This document shows positions 17,008-26,302 of a DNA stretch of 43,567 nt, in pieces. Position numbers and translations under genes: made by a program. The stretch lies in the NCBI GenBank assembly GCA_022837485.1, contig JALHHH010000010.1, positions 1 through 43,567 of the forward strand, in the 5' to 3' direction. The notes beneath the pieces were generated by a model, which worked only from the letters and a program-made list of their open reading frames with translations, had not been told where the DNA came from and ran no database searches. Positions within the stretch are counted from its first letter, which is position 1; the number at the start of each line of letters is the position of its first letter. Origin of the DNA: Bacteroidales bacterium (lineage in GTDB: Bacteria > Bacteroidota > Bacteroidia > Bacteroidales > Lentimicrobiaceae).

Positions 17008-19119
17008 ATGAAAAAACTAACGTTAATCCTATTGGCTGCAGTTATGATTACAGCATGTAACACTGGTGGTAAAGAAAAAGCTGCCGGAGAAAATCCATTT
17101 TTTTCTGAATACGACACGCCATTTGGTGTCCCTCCTTTCGGTGAAATAAAAAACACCCATTTTCTGCCTGCAATTGAGAAGGGTATAGTAGAACAAGCTG
17201 CAGAGATAGAAGCCATTGTTAACAACACGGCTGCTCCCGATTTCGAAAATACCATTGCAGCACTCGACTACAGCGGCGAACTCATTCGCAAAGTAACCGG
17301 TGTTTTTTATAACTATAACTCTTCCAACACCAGCGAAGAAATTCAGACCATTGCCAAGGATATCGCACCCAGGCTCTCGGCTCATTACGATAACATCAAC
17401 CTTAATCCAGCTCTTTTTAAAAGGGTAAAAGAGGTTTATGAAAATCGCGCCTCCTTCGATCTTAGCGGAGAGCAGATGCGACTTCTGGAAGACACCTACA
17501 AGGATTTTGTAAGGGGTGGCGCTGCCCTCGACAGCTCGGCACAGGAGCGCTTCAGGGCCATCAACCAGGAACTTTCCCTGCTTACGCTGAAATTTGGTGA
17601 AAATGTACTTGCCGAAACCAATTCCTTCAAACTTGTTATTGAAAATAGTGAGGATTTGAGCGGGCTGCCCAAGGGACTGATTGATCAGGGAGCGGAAACC
17701 GCAAAAGCTGCCGGGATGGAAGGAAAATGGGTTTATACCCTTCACAACCCAAGCATAATGCCCTTCCTGCAGTATGCCGAAAACCGCGACCTGCGCAAAA
17801 AAATCTACTCGGCTTACATCAACAGGGGGAACAACGGCAACGAGTTCGACAATAAAGAGAATATCAAAAAAATAGCTGCTCTTCGCCTTGAAAGAGCCCG
17901 CATGCTTGGTTACGATACCCACGCAGCGTTTGTATTGGAAGAAAATATGGCTAAAAATGCCGCTAATGTGCTGGATCTGCTGAACCGGTTGTGGACACCT
18001 GCCATTCAGCGTGCCAAAGCTGAACTGTCGGAAATGCAGGCCATCATCGACAAGGAAGGCGGTAATTTCAAACTTCAGCCTTGGGACTGGAGCTATTACG
18101 CCGAAAAACTCCGTAAAGAAAAATACGATCTCGACGATGAGCAGCTGAAACCTTATTTCTCTCTCGAAAATGTAAAACAAGGCATCTTTACCGTTACCAA
18201 TAATCTGTTTGGTATCACTTTCACCGAACTGAAGGATTTCCCGGTGTATCACCCCGAAGCTACTGCCTACGAGGTGAAAGAAGCCAACGGCGATCACATT
18301 GGCGTACTGTACATGGATTTCCATCCCCGCGACAGCAAACGCGGCGGTGCCTGGATGAGCAGTTACCGCAAGCAGTATAAAAAAGACGGACAACACATCA
18401 GCCCGGTAATCACCATCGTTTGCAACTTCACCAAGCCCACGGCCAGCCAACCTTCGCTCCTTACGTTTGACGAAACCAGCACATTCTTCCATGAATTCGG
18501 ACATGCCCTGCACGGAATGCTTTCAAATTCAACATATTACAGCCTTACCGGGACTTCGGTTCCCCGCGATTTCGTTGAACTTCCTTCACAGATTATGGAG
18601 AACTGGGCTGCAGAACCTGAAGTTCTGAGACTTTACGCCAGACATTACGAAACAGGGGAAGTAATACCCGACGCACTGATTGAAAAGCTGCAGAACAGTG
18701 CATACTTTAACCAGGGTTTTGCTACCGTGGAATATCTGGCTGCTTCCTTCCTCGACCTGGAATATCATAATCTGACGGAATTCAGCATCACCGATGTTTC
18801 GGAATACGAGAAAACCAAACTGACCCGCTTAGGTCTTATTCCTGAGATCACATCCCGCTACAGAAGCACCTACTTCAACCATATTTTCAGCGGAGGATAT
18901 TCATCGGGATACTACAGTTACATCTGGGCTGCAATTCTCGACGCAGATGCATTTGAGGCATTCCGTGAAAACGGCCTTTTCGATCCTGCAACGGCTAAAT
19001 CGTTCCGCTCCAACATTCTTGAGCGCGGAGGAACAGAAGATCCAATGGTACTGTACAAGCAGTTCCGAGGTGCTGAGCCCGACATTACCCCGCTGCTGAA
19101 ACGCAGGGGTCTGCTCTAA
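17008..19119 (+). CDS. dcp: M3 family metallopeptidase lipoprotein (peptidyl-dipeptidase Dcp-like)
   Basis: Zinc metallopeptidase that trims oligopeptides, in the family of Dcp and oligopeptidase A. The 703-residue length is normal. The N-terminus MKKLTLILLAAVMITAC has a lipobox ending at Cys17, so the enzyme is exported and lipid-anchored. The catalytic HEFGHALHG is at residues 495-503, with the third zinc ligand in MENWAAEPEVL about 30 residues later. FSGGYSSGYYSYIWAAILDADAF near the C-terminus is the substrate-binding region typical of Dcp. It is flanked by its own promoter and a terminator, so monocistronic. Confidence 0.95.
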   Translation: MKKLTLILLAAVMITACNTGGKEKAAGENPFFSEYDTPFGVPPFGEIKNTHFLPAIEKGIVEQAAEIEAIVNNTAAPDFENTIAALDYSGELIRKVTGVFYNYNSSNTSEEIQTIAKDIAPRLSAHYDNINLNPALFKRVKEVYENRASFDLSGEQMRLLEDTYKDFVRGGAALDSSAQERFRAINQELSLLTLKFGENVLAETNSFKLVIENSEDLSGLPKGLIDQGAETAKAAGMEGKWVYTLHNPSIMPFLQYAENRDLRKKIYSAYINRGNNGNEFDNKENIKKIAALRLERARMLGYDTHAAFVLEENMAKNAANVLDLLNRLWTPAIQRAKAELSEMQAIIDKEGGNFKLQPWDWSYYAEKLRKEKYDLDDEQLKPYFSLENVKQGIFTVTNNLFGITFTELKDFPVYHPEATAYEVKEANGDHIGVLYMDFHPRDSKRGGAWMSSYRKQYKKDGQHISPVITIVCNFTKPTASQPSLLTFDETSTFFHEFGHALHGMLSNSTYYSLTGTSVPRDFVELPSQIMENWAAEPEVLRLYARHYETGEVIPDALIEKLQNSAYFNQGFATVEYLAASFLDLEYHNLTEFSITDVSEYEKTKLTRLGLIPEITSRYRSTYFNHIFSGGYSSGYYSYIWAAILDADAFEAFRENGLFDPATAKSFRSNILERGGTEDPMVLYKQFRGAEPDITPLLKRRGLL

Positions 19120-19140
19120 AGCCTAACACTGATAGAAATA

Positions 19141-19174
19141 AAAAACTGCCGGCACACCTTGCCGGCAGTTTTTT
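19141..19174. terminator. Bidirectional rho-independent terminator
   Basis: AAAACTGCCGGCA (19141-19153) and TGCCGGCAGTTTT (19159-19171) form a 13-bp perfect stem with a 5-nt loop, followed by T residues to 19174. A-rich sequence on the other side lets it serve the minus strand too. It separates the convergent M3 peptidase and DUF454 genes. Confidence 0.93.
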
Positions 19175-19249
19175 TATGAAAGGAATAAGAAAGGCAATCC
19201 GCAATACCATTTCGCTTCAGCAGTCACGATTCCTGTAGTGTATTAACTC

Positions 19250-19666
19250 TCAACTCCCTTTTCGGATGGTCTTAAATTTCAGAAGGTGAATGGTAACGGC
19301 CGTTCCGATTACGGCCAGCATCAGCCGGAGCCACCAGTATGGCGGTGAAAAGAAAAAGGATGCCCCCAGTGTCAGCCAAAGCACTGTGATGCTGACAATT
19401 TTATGCCGGAGGGTGATTCCCCTCCCCGACTGGTAATTTCGAAGATACGGGCCGAGAAGCCGGTTATGCAATAGCCAGTAGTTCATCCGGGCCGAAGACC
19501 GTACAAAAAGCCATGAGGCTAACAGCAGAAAGGGCGTTGTTGGTAAGAGAGGAATAAATATACCGGCAAATCCAAGTGAGGCCGACAGCACCCCGGAAAT
19601 GAGAAAGATAGTCCGGACAAGCGGGTTGCGCCTGGGTTTTATATCATCGTTGCGGGTTTCTCCCAT
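19250..19666 (-). CDS. DUF454 (YbaN family) small membrane protein
   Basis: 138-residue inner-membrane protein with about three hydrophobic helices. Family features are FIPLLPTTPFLLLASWLFVRSS and the NYWLLHNRLLGPYLRNYQSGRGI segment, then two closely spaced helices at the end. The start is the ATG at 19666; a TTG one codon upstream is unlikely. The function is unknown. It lies downstream of the DUF2461 gene with a 41-nt gap, possibly in one operon. Confidence 0.9.
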   Translation of the reverse strand: MGETRNDDIKPRRNPLVRTIFLISGVLSASLGFAGIFIPLLPTTPFLLLASWLFVRSSARMNYWLLHNRLLGPYLRNYQSGRGITLRHKIVSITVLWLTLGASFFFSPPYWWLRLMLAVIGTAVTIHLLKFKTIRKGS

Positions 19667-19707
19667 CAATGAACGTTGTTAATTACAAGATAGTCAATAA
19701 ATTAATT

Positions 19708-20361
19708 TTAGCTGTCGAGAGCCCGGTTCAGGAAGTCGTTCAACGGTTTCATGGTGCGGAAAGTCTCTGCGAGATGTTCCTTAAATCCGGAGGCAGTAAC
19801 CACGGCATCGGGCAGCGGACGGCTGACAGTAAAGCTCTTGTACAGTAGTAAGTCCGCATCGGAAAATCCTGCATATTCTCTTGGAGGCCGCTTGAGAACC
19901 GCATCCGCGGAAAGGCCGTCAAATAGCTTTTTAAAGTTTTTTGCTTCAAGAAGCGCTCTGAACTCCGAAGCATTAAAGTAAATCTCCTGCCGGATTTTTT
20001 TCAGTTCGGGCGGAGCAGGCATATACATACCCCCGGCAGCAAACGAACCTCCCGGCTCCAGGTGAATATAATATCCCGGGAAAACCGTTTTACGTCCACC
20101 TCTGGCAATAAATGCTCCAATGTTGGTTTTATAGGGCGTCTTATCCTTCGAGAAGCGGATGTCACGGTTTATCCTGAAAATGCAGTCGGATGCCTGAACC
20201 GGACCAACCGATGAATCGAAGCTCTGGATTTCCGTTATCAATTCACTTACCAGTCCTGCAAATTTCGAACGGACCAACTGGTATACGGTCCGGTTTTCGT
20301 CAAACCATTCCCGGTTATTATTTTCCCTTATCCTGCTGAAAAAATCTAAAATTTCCTTCAT
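19708..20361 (-). CDS. DUF2461 / TIGR02453 family protein
   Basis: 217-residue cytoplasmic protein of unknown function. Family signatures are LDFFSRIRENNNREWFDENR at the N-terminus, FRINRDIRFSKDKTPYKTNIGAFI in the first third and YYIHLEPGGSFAAGGMYMP after it. The ATG at 20361 (MKEILDFF) is preferred over an upstream TTG at 20373. No partner is evident beyond DUF454. Confidence 0.92.
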   Translation of the reverse strand: MKEILDFFSRIRENNNREWFDENRTVYQLVRSKFAGLVSELITEIQSFDSSVGPVQASDCIFRINRDIRFSKDKTPYKTNIGAFIARGGRKTVFPGYYIHLEPGGSFAAGGMYMPAPPELKKIRQEIYFNASEFRALLEAKNFKKLFDGLSADAVLKRPPREYAGFSDADLLLYKSFTVSRPLPDAVVTASGFKEHLAETFRTMKPLNDFLNRALDS

Positions 20362-20462
20362 TATGCGAATCAATTAACAAGTGTAAACAGATTGCCGACT
20401 TAAAAGATTAACGGGCCTCGATTATTTTTTTTGAGAATGGGTGTAAAAAAAACAAAACCCTG

Positions 20463-20602
20463 TATATTTACGGTCTTAACCGGCATAATACCCAACAATA
20501 ATACCGGCCAGGAAAAAGTATTTTTCAAAGATACTGACCGGGGTACGAATTTCGGCGATTTTCCCAAACAATTATGCCGGTTTCGCTGAAAAATTCCTGG
20601 CC
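20463..20602 (+). promoter_or_regulatory. Probable promoter and structured 5-prime leader of the outer-membrane pair
   Basis: TATATTTA at 20463-20470 is one base from the -7 consensus. Directly downstream lie two inverted-repeat pairs: AACCGGCATAAT (20478-20489) with ATTATGCCGGTT (20571-20582), 12 bp, and GGCCAGGAA (20506-20514) with TTCCTGGCC (20594-20602), 9 bp. The order is interleaved. The last arm ends 3 nt before the ATG at 20606. The stretch could be a folded regulatory leader; this is inference. Confidence 0.4.
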
Positions 20603-20605
20603 TTT

Positions 20606-21430
20606 ATGAAACATCTTCCGATCACACTGCTGGTCATAGTTACTATGATCATGCTTCATGCTTCGCTCAAGGCTGCCGGCGAAAACAGGCCGGCCGGAGC
20701 GAGGTCGGCTGCCATGGCCAACGCCTCGGTGGCACTTCAGGATTTATGGTCTGCGTTCAATAACCAGGCCGGCCTGACCGCCCTTACAGATCCCGTGGCA
20801 GGCATATTTGCTGAAAACAGGTTTCTGATAAAAGAACTGGGTTTCAGAGCAGGCGTAATGGCTCTACCTGCCAAAGCCGGTACCCTGGCAGTAAGTTTCT
20901 CCCATTTCGGCTACTCAGCATACAACGAATGGGAAACCGGACTTGCATTTGCCCGAAAGTTCGGAAAGAACTTTTCTGCCGGACTTCAGCTCAGCTATGG
21001 CAGGGTCAGCATGGGCGAAAATTACGGGCAGAGAGGGTACACTGCCTTCGAAGCCGGAATGCAGGTATCCGTTATACCTGAGCTATTGCTTGGGGTGCAT
21101 GTGCATAATCCGGGCAGCCCCAGGTTTTCAGGATTGCCTGCCGGACAGATTCCGGCCGCCTTTCGCATGGGTCTGGCATGGGAGGTTAATCCCGCGATAA
21201 CACTTACAGCTGAAACCGAGAAAGACATCAGCCACAAACCCGGTGTCCGTGCCGGGCTCGAATACCGGTTTAACACCCTGTTACACTTAAGGTGCGGCAT
21301 ATCCACCAACCCGGCCTCCAACTCATTTGGCATAGGCATCGTTAAGGATTTAATGATAATCGACCTGAGCTCCTCCTGGCACCCGGTTCTCGGCTTTTCC
21401 CCTCAGGCTTCCTTCGCCATAAAATTCTGA
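20606..21430 (+). CDS. Putative outer-membrane protein, PorV/FadL-like barrel
   Basis: 274-residue exported protein. The signal peptide is MKHLPITLLVIVTMIMLHASLKA. The mature N-terminus has the GARSAAMANASVALQDLWSAFNNQAGL signature shared by PorV, PorQ and FadL-like barrels (ARsaaMGgAsvA...D....NPAgLa). It then has repeated amphipathic strands and ends FSPQASFAIKF with a terminal Phe, usual for outer-membrane barrels. Its partner, the HhH barrel gene, follows after 4 nt, so they form an operon. The substrate is unknown. Confidence 0.82.
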   Translation: MKHLPITLLVIVTMIMLHASLKAAGENRPAGARSAAMANASVALQDLWSAFNNQAGLTALTDPVAGIFAENRFLIKELGFRAGVMALPAKAGTLAVSFSHFGYSAYNEWETGLAFARKFGKNFSAGLQLSYGRVSMGENYGQRGYTAFEAGMQVSVIPELLLGVHVHNPGSPRFSGLPAGQIPAAFRMGLAWEVNPAITLTAETEKDISHKPGVRAGLEYRFNTLLHLRCGISTNPASNSFGIGIVKDLMIIDLSSSWHPVLGFSPQASFAIKF

Positions 21431-21434
21431 AGCT

Positions 21435-23534
21435 ATGAAACTACTCTCACCCATTTGCATATGCATATTTTTGATTGTGATGGCATACGCGGGTCATGCA
21501 CAGGAGCTTACTGAAGAAGCAACGTATACGGGCACTGCATTGCAGGATCAGATCGAAGCACTGGCCGGACACACCGACGCAGAACCCGATTTTGAGAATG
21601 CTGCCGAAGAACTTCTTTTGTATTACGGCCGACGAATAAATCTGAACCGGGCATCCGATACTGATCTTCGGACTCTTCATCTGAATGATCTGCAGATTTT
21701 TAACCTTCAGGAGTACATCAGAACTTACGGGGAACTGGTCAGCCCGAATGAGCTGAATCTGGTGGAAGGCTTCGATACCGCATTGGTTTCCATGCTCACT
21801 CCGCATATAACGTTAGGAATGCAATCGGCTCAGGCTCGCATTACACCTTCAAACCTGATAAAGTATGGCCGGCATCAGATTCTGATCCGGTACCAGCAAC
21901 GCCTTGAAAAGCTTCCTGAATTCTCGGCCCTTACCGACAGTGCAGGCAATATTATTGCGGGGCCAAAATACCCGGGAGGACCTGAGAAAGTGCTTGTCAA
22001 ATACGGATATTCCTTCTCCGGGCGTGCCCGCTTTGGGCTTACCATGGAGAAAGACCCGGGCGAAACCCTTTTTCCGAAAAACGATACCCTTCGAAAAGGT
22101 TTTGATTTTTATGGTCTGCACTTCTTCCTTTCCGGGACAAAAACCCTTAAGCTACTGGCTGTTGGCGACTATCATCTCTCGTTCGGGCAGGGACTCGTTA
22201 TGCACAACAGTATGGTTTTGGGGAAAAGTTCCGCAGGCATCTCCTCCCGCAGAATCACACGGCAGATACGTCCTGCCGCAGGATCCAACGAAAGCCAGTT
22301 TTTACGGGGAGCAGCAATAACCATTTCTCCGGTCAGAAACACCGATATAACCCTTTTCTATTCCAAAAGGCAAATCGATGCCCGGCTTGCACCGCCCGAC
22401 AGCTCAGGTATAAGAATTATTGAATCGCTGCAGACAAGCGGGCTGCATCGTACACCGCAGGAAATTGCGAACAGGCGATCGGTAAATCAGCAGGTAATGG
22501 GTGGAAATATACTGGCAAGGCTGCGGATGTTCCGGCTTGGCGCATCGTTTTCTCATACACTGATGGATGCCGGACTTCTGAAATCCTCCTCACCTTACCT
22601 AAGGTTCCGGTTCAGCGGAATGCAGCTTTCAAATGCCGGGGTCGATCTCACCGTAATTCTGCGAAAGCTAAGCCTTTTCAGTGAGGCCGCCGTAAGTTCG
22701 GGCAGTGGAAAGGCTCTGCTTGCAGGAGCAAGTGCAACGCCAGATTCCCGCATGGCCTTTTCGGTGATTTACAGACGTTACGAAAAAGACTATCAGAGTT
22801 TATTTGGTAATGCCTTCTCCGAAAACGGAACCGGCAGCAATGAGACCGGCCTATATCTCGGTCTGTTTGCCCAGCTGCACCGCAGGTTGGCGCTATTGGC
22901 CTATGGCGACCATTTCAGATTTCCGTGGCTGAAATACCGGACCGATACACCATCCGGAGGAAGAGAATATGCCGCACGCCTCACCTGGACTCCATCCCGG
23001 AAAGCCGAGGTATATGCAGGCTTTACGTTTCGGGAGAAAAACTTAAATCCATCCGGCACCGATTCGTATACAGCCTTCCCTGAAAAGGAAACAAAACAGA
23101 GTTTTCGCATGCACTTTTCGATAAATGCAACGCCAGAATTAATGCTCAAAAGCAGAATGGAAACGCTGATACGGGAAAAGCATAATTACGGAAAAACGTC
23201 GGGATTCCTTATTTACCAGGATATTATTTTCAAGCTTCCGGAAAAGCCTTGGACAATAAGTACACGGTTCTCCCTGTTCGATACCGATACGTACGACGAC
23301 CGGATATATGCTTATGAGAGCGATGTACTGTACTCATTTTCAGTACCCGCCAGTTATTACAAGGGAAATGGCTTTTACCTTCTCGTGAAATACAGTGTAA
23401 AGGAGAATCTCGACCTGTGGATGCGGTATTCGCTTACAAAATTTACACATAAACCATCGGGCAGCTCACTGGCCGATGAAACCGGAAGCGACCGGAAATC
23501 CGAACTCAAAATTCAGTTAAGGTTGAAGTTATAA
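21435..23534 (+). CDS. Helix-hairpin-helix domain outer-membrane barrel protein
   Basis: 699-residue exported protein. A signal peptide (MKLLSPICICIFLIVMAYAGHAQ read in two parts: a hydrophobic core and an AGHAQ end) leads to a helical domain at about 50-125 with two HhH motifs: INLNRASDTDLRTL and YIRTYGELVSPNELNLVEGFD. This resembles the ComEA-type DNA-binding HhH domain. The remaining 570 residues are beta-rich with strand-like stretches such as YSFSGRARFGLTMEKD, LLAVGDYHLSFGQGLVM and ENLDLWMRYSLTKF, and end KSELKIQLRLKL, like a barrel. The combination is recurrent in Bacteroidota, but I know no defined function. It is translated from the same mRNA as the PorV-like gene. Confidence 0.85.
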   Translation: MKLLSPICICIFLIVMAYAGHAQELTEEATYTGTALQDQIEALAGHTDAEPDFENAAEELLLYYGRRINLNRASDTDLRTLHLNDLQIFNLQEYIRTYGELVSPNELNLVEGFDTALVSMLTPHITLGMQSAQARITPSNLIKYGRHQILIRYQQRLEKLPEFSALTDSAGNIIAGPKYPGGPEKVLVKYGYSFSGRARFGLTMEKDPGETLFPKNDTLRKGFDFYGLHFFLSGTKTLKLLAVGDYHLSFGQGLVMHNSMVLGKSSAGISSRRITRQIRPAAGSNESQFLRGAAITISPVRNTDITLFYSKRQIDARLAPPDSSGIRIIESLQTSGLHRTPQEIANRRSVNQQVMGGNILARLRMFRLGASFSHTLMDAGLLKSSSPYLRFRFSGMQLSNAGVDLTVILRKLSLFSEAAVSSGSGKALLAGASATPDSRMAFSVIYRRYEKDYQSLFGNAFSENGTGSNETGLYLGLFAQLHRRLALLAYGDHFRFPWLKYRTDTPSGGREYAARLTWTPSRKAEVYAGFTFREKNLNPSGTDSYTAFPEKETKQSFRMHFSINATPELMLKSRMETLIREKHNYGKTSGFLIYQDIIFKLPEKPWTISTRFSLFDTDTYDDRIYAYESDVLYSFSVPASYYKGNGFYLLVKYSVKENLDLWMRYSLTKFTHKPSGSSLADETGSDRKSELKIQLRLKL

Positions 23535-23580
23535 TACATATGATGATAGTAATATACCATTCTTATAAAACATATTCCAT

Positions 23581-23610
23581 TTTGCAAACCCGGATTTTAT
23601 GTTATTTTTG
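23581..23610 (+). promoter_or_regulatory. Sigma-ABfr promoter of the POT transporter gene
   Basis: TTTG (23581-23584), 18-nt spacer, TATTTTTG (23603-23610). The predicted leader before the ATG at 23659 is about 45 nt. This is one of the best matches to the consensus in the window. Confidence 0.8.
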
Positions 23611-23658
23611 CTCCGGGAATTTTCAGAAAACAACATTAATAATCCTAAAACCTGACTT

Positions 23659-25203
23659 ATGTTCAAGAATCATCCAAAAGGGCTGCTGGCTGCAGCGCTT
23701 GCAAACATGGGAGAGCGATTTGGTTTTTACACCATGATGGCAATCCTCGTACTTTTTCTGCAGGCAAAATTCGGATTATCGGGAACCAATGCCGGATTGA
23801 TTTATTCAATCTTTTACTTCTCGATCTACATTCTCGCTTTTGTCGGAGGTCTTATAGCCGATAAAACGAGAAACTACAAGGGAACTATCCTTATAGGCCT
23901 GATAGTAATGGCTTTAGGATACTTTATGCTGGCATTCCCAACTCCAACACCGGTTCCGAACAAAATTCTCTTTCTCATCATCTCCTGTATAGGACTGTTT
24001 ACCATCGCTTTCGGTAACGGTTTATTCAAGGGGAACCTTCAGGCACTGGTAGGTCAGATGTACGACAACCCGGCTTACGGTAAGATGAGAGATTCAGGTT
24101 TCTCACTGTTTTATATGTTTATCAATGTTGGCGCTTTGTTTGCACCGCTGGTAGCAGTTGGAATGCGTAACTGGTGGCTTGCCCGCAACGGATTTGAATA
24201 CAATGCCAGTTTACCCGAACTGTGTCATGGCTATCTGGAAGGAACACTTACCCCTGAAGCTCAGGAAAGACTTGTTACCCTGTCTTCTCAGGTCAGCATT
24301 AACGGACCCGTTACCGATCTCACCGCATTCGTTAACAATTACCTGAATGTGTTTACGACCGGTTTTCATTACGCTTTTGGTATTGCAATCATCGCCATGG
24401 CAATTTCTCTTACCATTTACCTGGTGAATAAAAAACTTTTCCCGGATCCAGCAAGCAAAAAGAAAAATGCTGCTGGCTCCCATCCTTCTGCAGAAGAAAT
24501 CCATATGGATGCCAAGGAAGTAAAACAGCGTTTATATGCTTTATTTGCCGTATTTGCAGTTGTTATTTTCTTCTGGTTCTCTTTCCATCAGAACGGACTT
24601 ACCCTTACATTCTTTGCTAAGGACTATACCGACCTGAGCGGCATTGTGATCAACCTGGGACTGGTTACCATCCAGGGAGCCGAGATTTTCCAATCGATTA
24701 ATCCGATATTTATCGTACTGTTAACACCCATTATCATGGCCATTTTCGGATGGCTGCGTGCCCGCGGCAAAGAGCCTTCAACTCCCAAGAAGATTGCCAT
24801 CGGTATGTTCATCGCTGCTATGGCTTATGTGGTTATGGCCGTCGGTTCACTTGGCTTACCGCTTAAAACGGAAGTTGATGCCATGGGCGGACTTACCGAT
24901 GCTCAGCGTGTAACGCCTATGCTTCTGATCGGAACCTATTTTATCCTCACCGTTGCAGAACTGTTTATCAGCCCTCTGGGAATTTCCTTTGTTTCAAAGG
25001 TTGCTCCTCCGCAATATCAGGGCATTATGCAGGGCGGCTGGCTCGGAGCAACTGCTATCGGCAATCAGCTGCTTTTCATCGGCGCCATATTCTACGGAAG
25101 CGTACCTATGTGGCTGACCTGGACCGTATTCGTGATTGCATGTCTTATCTCAATGTTCACAATGCTCTTCATGCTCAAGTGGCTCGAGAGGGTAGCAAAA
25201 TAA
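23659..25203 (+). CDS. POT family peptide transporter (MFS)
   Basis: 514-residue inner-membrane transporter of the proton-dependent oligopeptide (PTR2/POT) family, with 12 or more hydrophobic spans. The family region is NMGERFGFYTMMAILVLFLQ in TM1. FGNGLFKGNLQALVGQMYD, then FSLFYMFINVGALFAPL, match the PTR2 second motif. The usual ExxERFxYY has Asn at the first Glu position and FGFY in place of F-x-YY, so proton coupling may differ. A long charged loop lies after TM6 (about 250-290). It has its own promoter and terminator. Confidence 0.9.
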   Translation: MFKNHPKGLLAAALANMGERFGFYTMMAILVLFLQAKFGLSGTNAGLIYSIFYFSIYILAFVGGLIADKTRNYKGTILIGLIVMALGYFMLAFPTPTPVPNKILFLIISCIGLFTIAFGNGLFKGNLQALVGQMYDNPAYGKMRDSGFSLFYMFINVGALFAPLVAVGMRNWWLARNGFEYNASLPELCHGYLEGTLTPEAQERLVTLSSQVSINGPVTDLTAFVNNYLNVFTTGFHYAFGIAIIAMAISLTIYLVNKKLFPDPASKKKNAAGSHPSAEEIHMDAKEVKQRLYALFAVFAVVIFFWFSFHQNGLTLTFFAKDYTDLSGIVINLGLVTIQGAEIFQSINPIFIVLLTPIIMAIFGWLRARGKEPSTPKKIAIGMFIAAMAYVVMAVGSLGLPLKTEVDAMGGLTDAQRVTPMLLIGTYFILTVAELFISPLGISFVSKVAPPQYQGIMQGGWLGATAIGNQLLFIGAIFYGSVPMWLTWTVFVIACLISMFTMLFMLKWLERVAK

Positions 25204-25223
25204 GAACCTGATTATTAAAATAC

Positions 25224-25259
25224 GTAAAGGCTGTCTGCACAGGCAGCCTTTACCTTTTT
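25224..25259 (+). terminator. Rho-independent terminator after the POT gene
   Basis: GTAAAGGCTG (25224-25233) pairs with CAGCCTTTAC (25244-25253) over 10 bp with a 10-nt loop, followed by CTTTTTC. Confidence 0.85.
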
Positions 25260-25306
25260 CAGGATATTGATGTACTTTTACCGATTCAATCATCGCAGTA
25301 CTTTTT

Positions 25307-26269
25307 ATGTACTTCCCCGGCAACAAACGTTACAACAGCTACAACGAATACTTTAAACGTACCTTTGGAAGCAGGGTGCAGAAAGTATCCATTGATGCCG
25401 GATTTACCTGTCCCAACCGCGACGGCACCGCCGGCACGGGAGGATGCACCTATTGCAACAACGACGCATTTAACCCCTCCTATTGCAATCCGGAAAAAAG
25501 CATACGTCAGCAGATTGAGGAAGGCATAGAATTTCATAAAACCAGGTATCGCCGGGCGATGAAGTATCTTGCCTATTTTCAGACCTATTCAAATACCTAT
25601 GCTTCGCTCAGCCGACTGAAAGAAATCTACGATGAAGCCCTGCAGCATCCCGGTGTCGCGGGATTGGTAATCGGCACCCGTACCGATTGCATGGACGAGG
25701 AGAAACTGGCGTATTTCTGCAAACTCGCGGAGAAATATTATGTTATCGTTGAATACGGACTGGAATCAACCAGTGAACAATCCCTAATTGCCATCAACCG
25801 CGGACATACCATGGCGCAGGCCGAGGCAATGATCCGAAAAACGGCTGATTACGGAATAAAAACCGGGATTCACCTGATTTTCGGGCTGCCGGGCGAAACC
25901 AGGCAGGAAATGCTCGACAGAGCTGCAACTATATCAGCGCTTCCGCTGAAAACCATAAAATTTCATCAGCTTCAAATTGTTAAAGGCACACAGATGGCCC
26001 GGCAGTATCGCAATAATCCCGAACTGTTCTCTCTTTTCAGCCTTGATGAATACATCGGTTTCATCGTGTCGTTTATCGAGCGGCTGAATCCATCTTTTGT
26101 AATCGAGCGTTTTACCGGAGAGGTGCCGCCCCGCTTTCTGGAAAGTCAGCCGTGGAGTAACCTCCGCTCCGATCAGGTCGCCGTCAGAATTGAAGAAGAA
26201 TTGGAGAGACAAAACACCTGGCAGGGGCGGCTTTGGACCGGACAAGAATTGGGTAGTGCGTGGGAGTAA
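25307..26269 (+). CDS. Radical SAM protein, TIGR01212 (YhcC) family
   Basis: 320-residue radical SAM enzyme. The cluster motif is the family variant CPNRDGTAGTGGCTYC (residues 35-50), preceded by RVQKVSIDAGFTC. Further family features are TRTDCMDEEKL, YGLESTSEQSLIAINRGH and IHLIFGLPGETRQEML. The substrate is not known to me; YhcC of E. coli belongs here. It starts at the ATG at 25307 and ends convergent to the DUF-like gene at 26303. Confidence 0.93.
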   Translation: MYFPGNKRYNSYNEYFKRTFGSRVQKVSIDAGFTCPNRDGTAGTGGCTYCNNDAFNPSYCNPEKSIRQQIEEGIEFHKTRYRRAMKYLAYFQTYSNTYASLSRLKEIYDEALQHPGVAGLVIGTRTDCMDEEKLAYFCKLAEKYYVIVEYGLESTSEQSLIAINRGHTMAQAEAMIRKTADYGIKTGIHLIFGLPGETRQEMLDRAATISALPLKTIKFHQLQIVKGTQMARQYRNNPELFSLFSLDEYIGFIVSFIERLNPSFVIERFTGEVPPRFLESQPWSNLRSDQVAVRIEEELERQNTWQGRLWTGQELGSAWE

Positions 26270-26302
26270 AAACTCCAGGTTGCTTATTCGGGCAATCCTG
26301 AA

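Noticed and set aside
17029..18513. 494-codon minus-strand open frame
   Set aside because: It is the antisense shadow of the M3 peptidase, which has a clear lipobox and HEFGH site.
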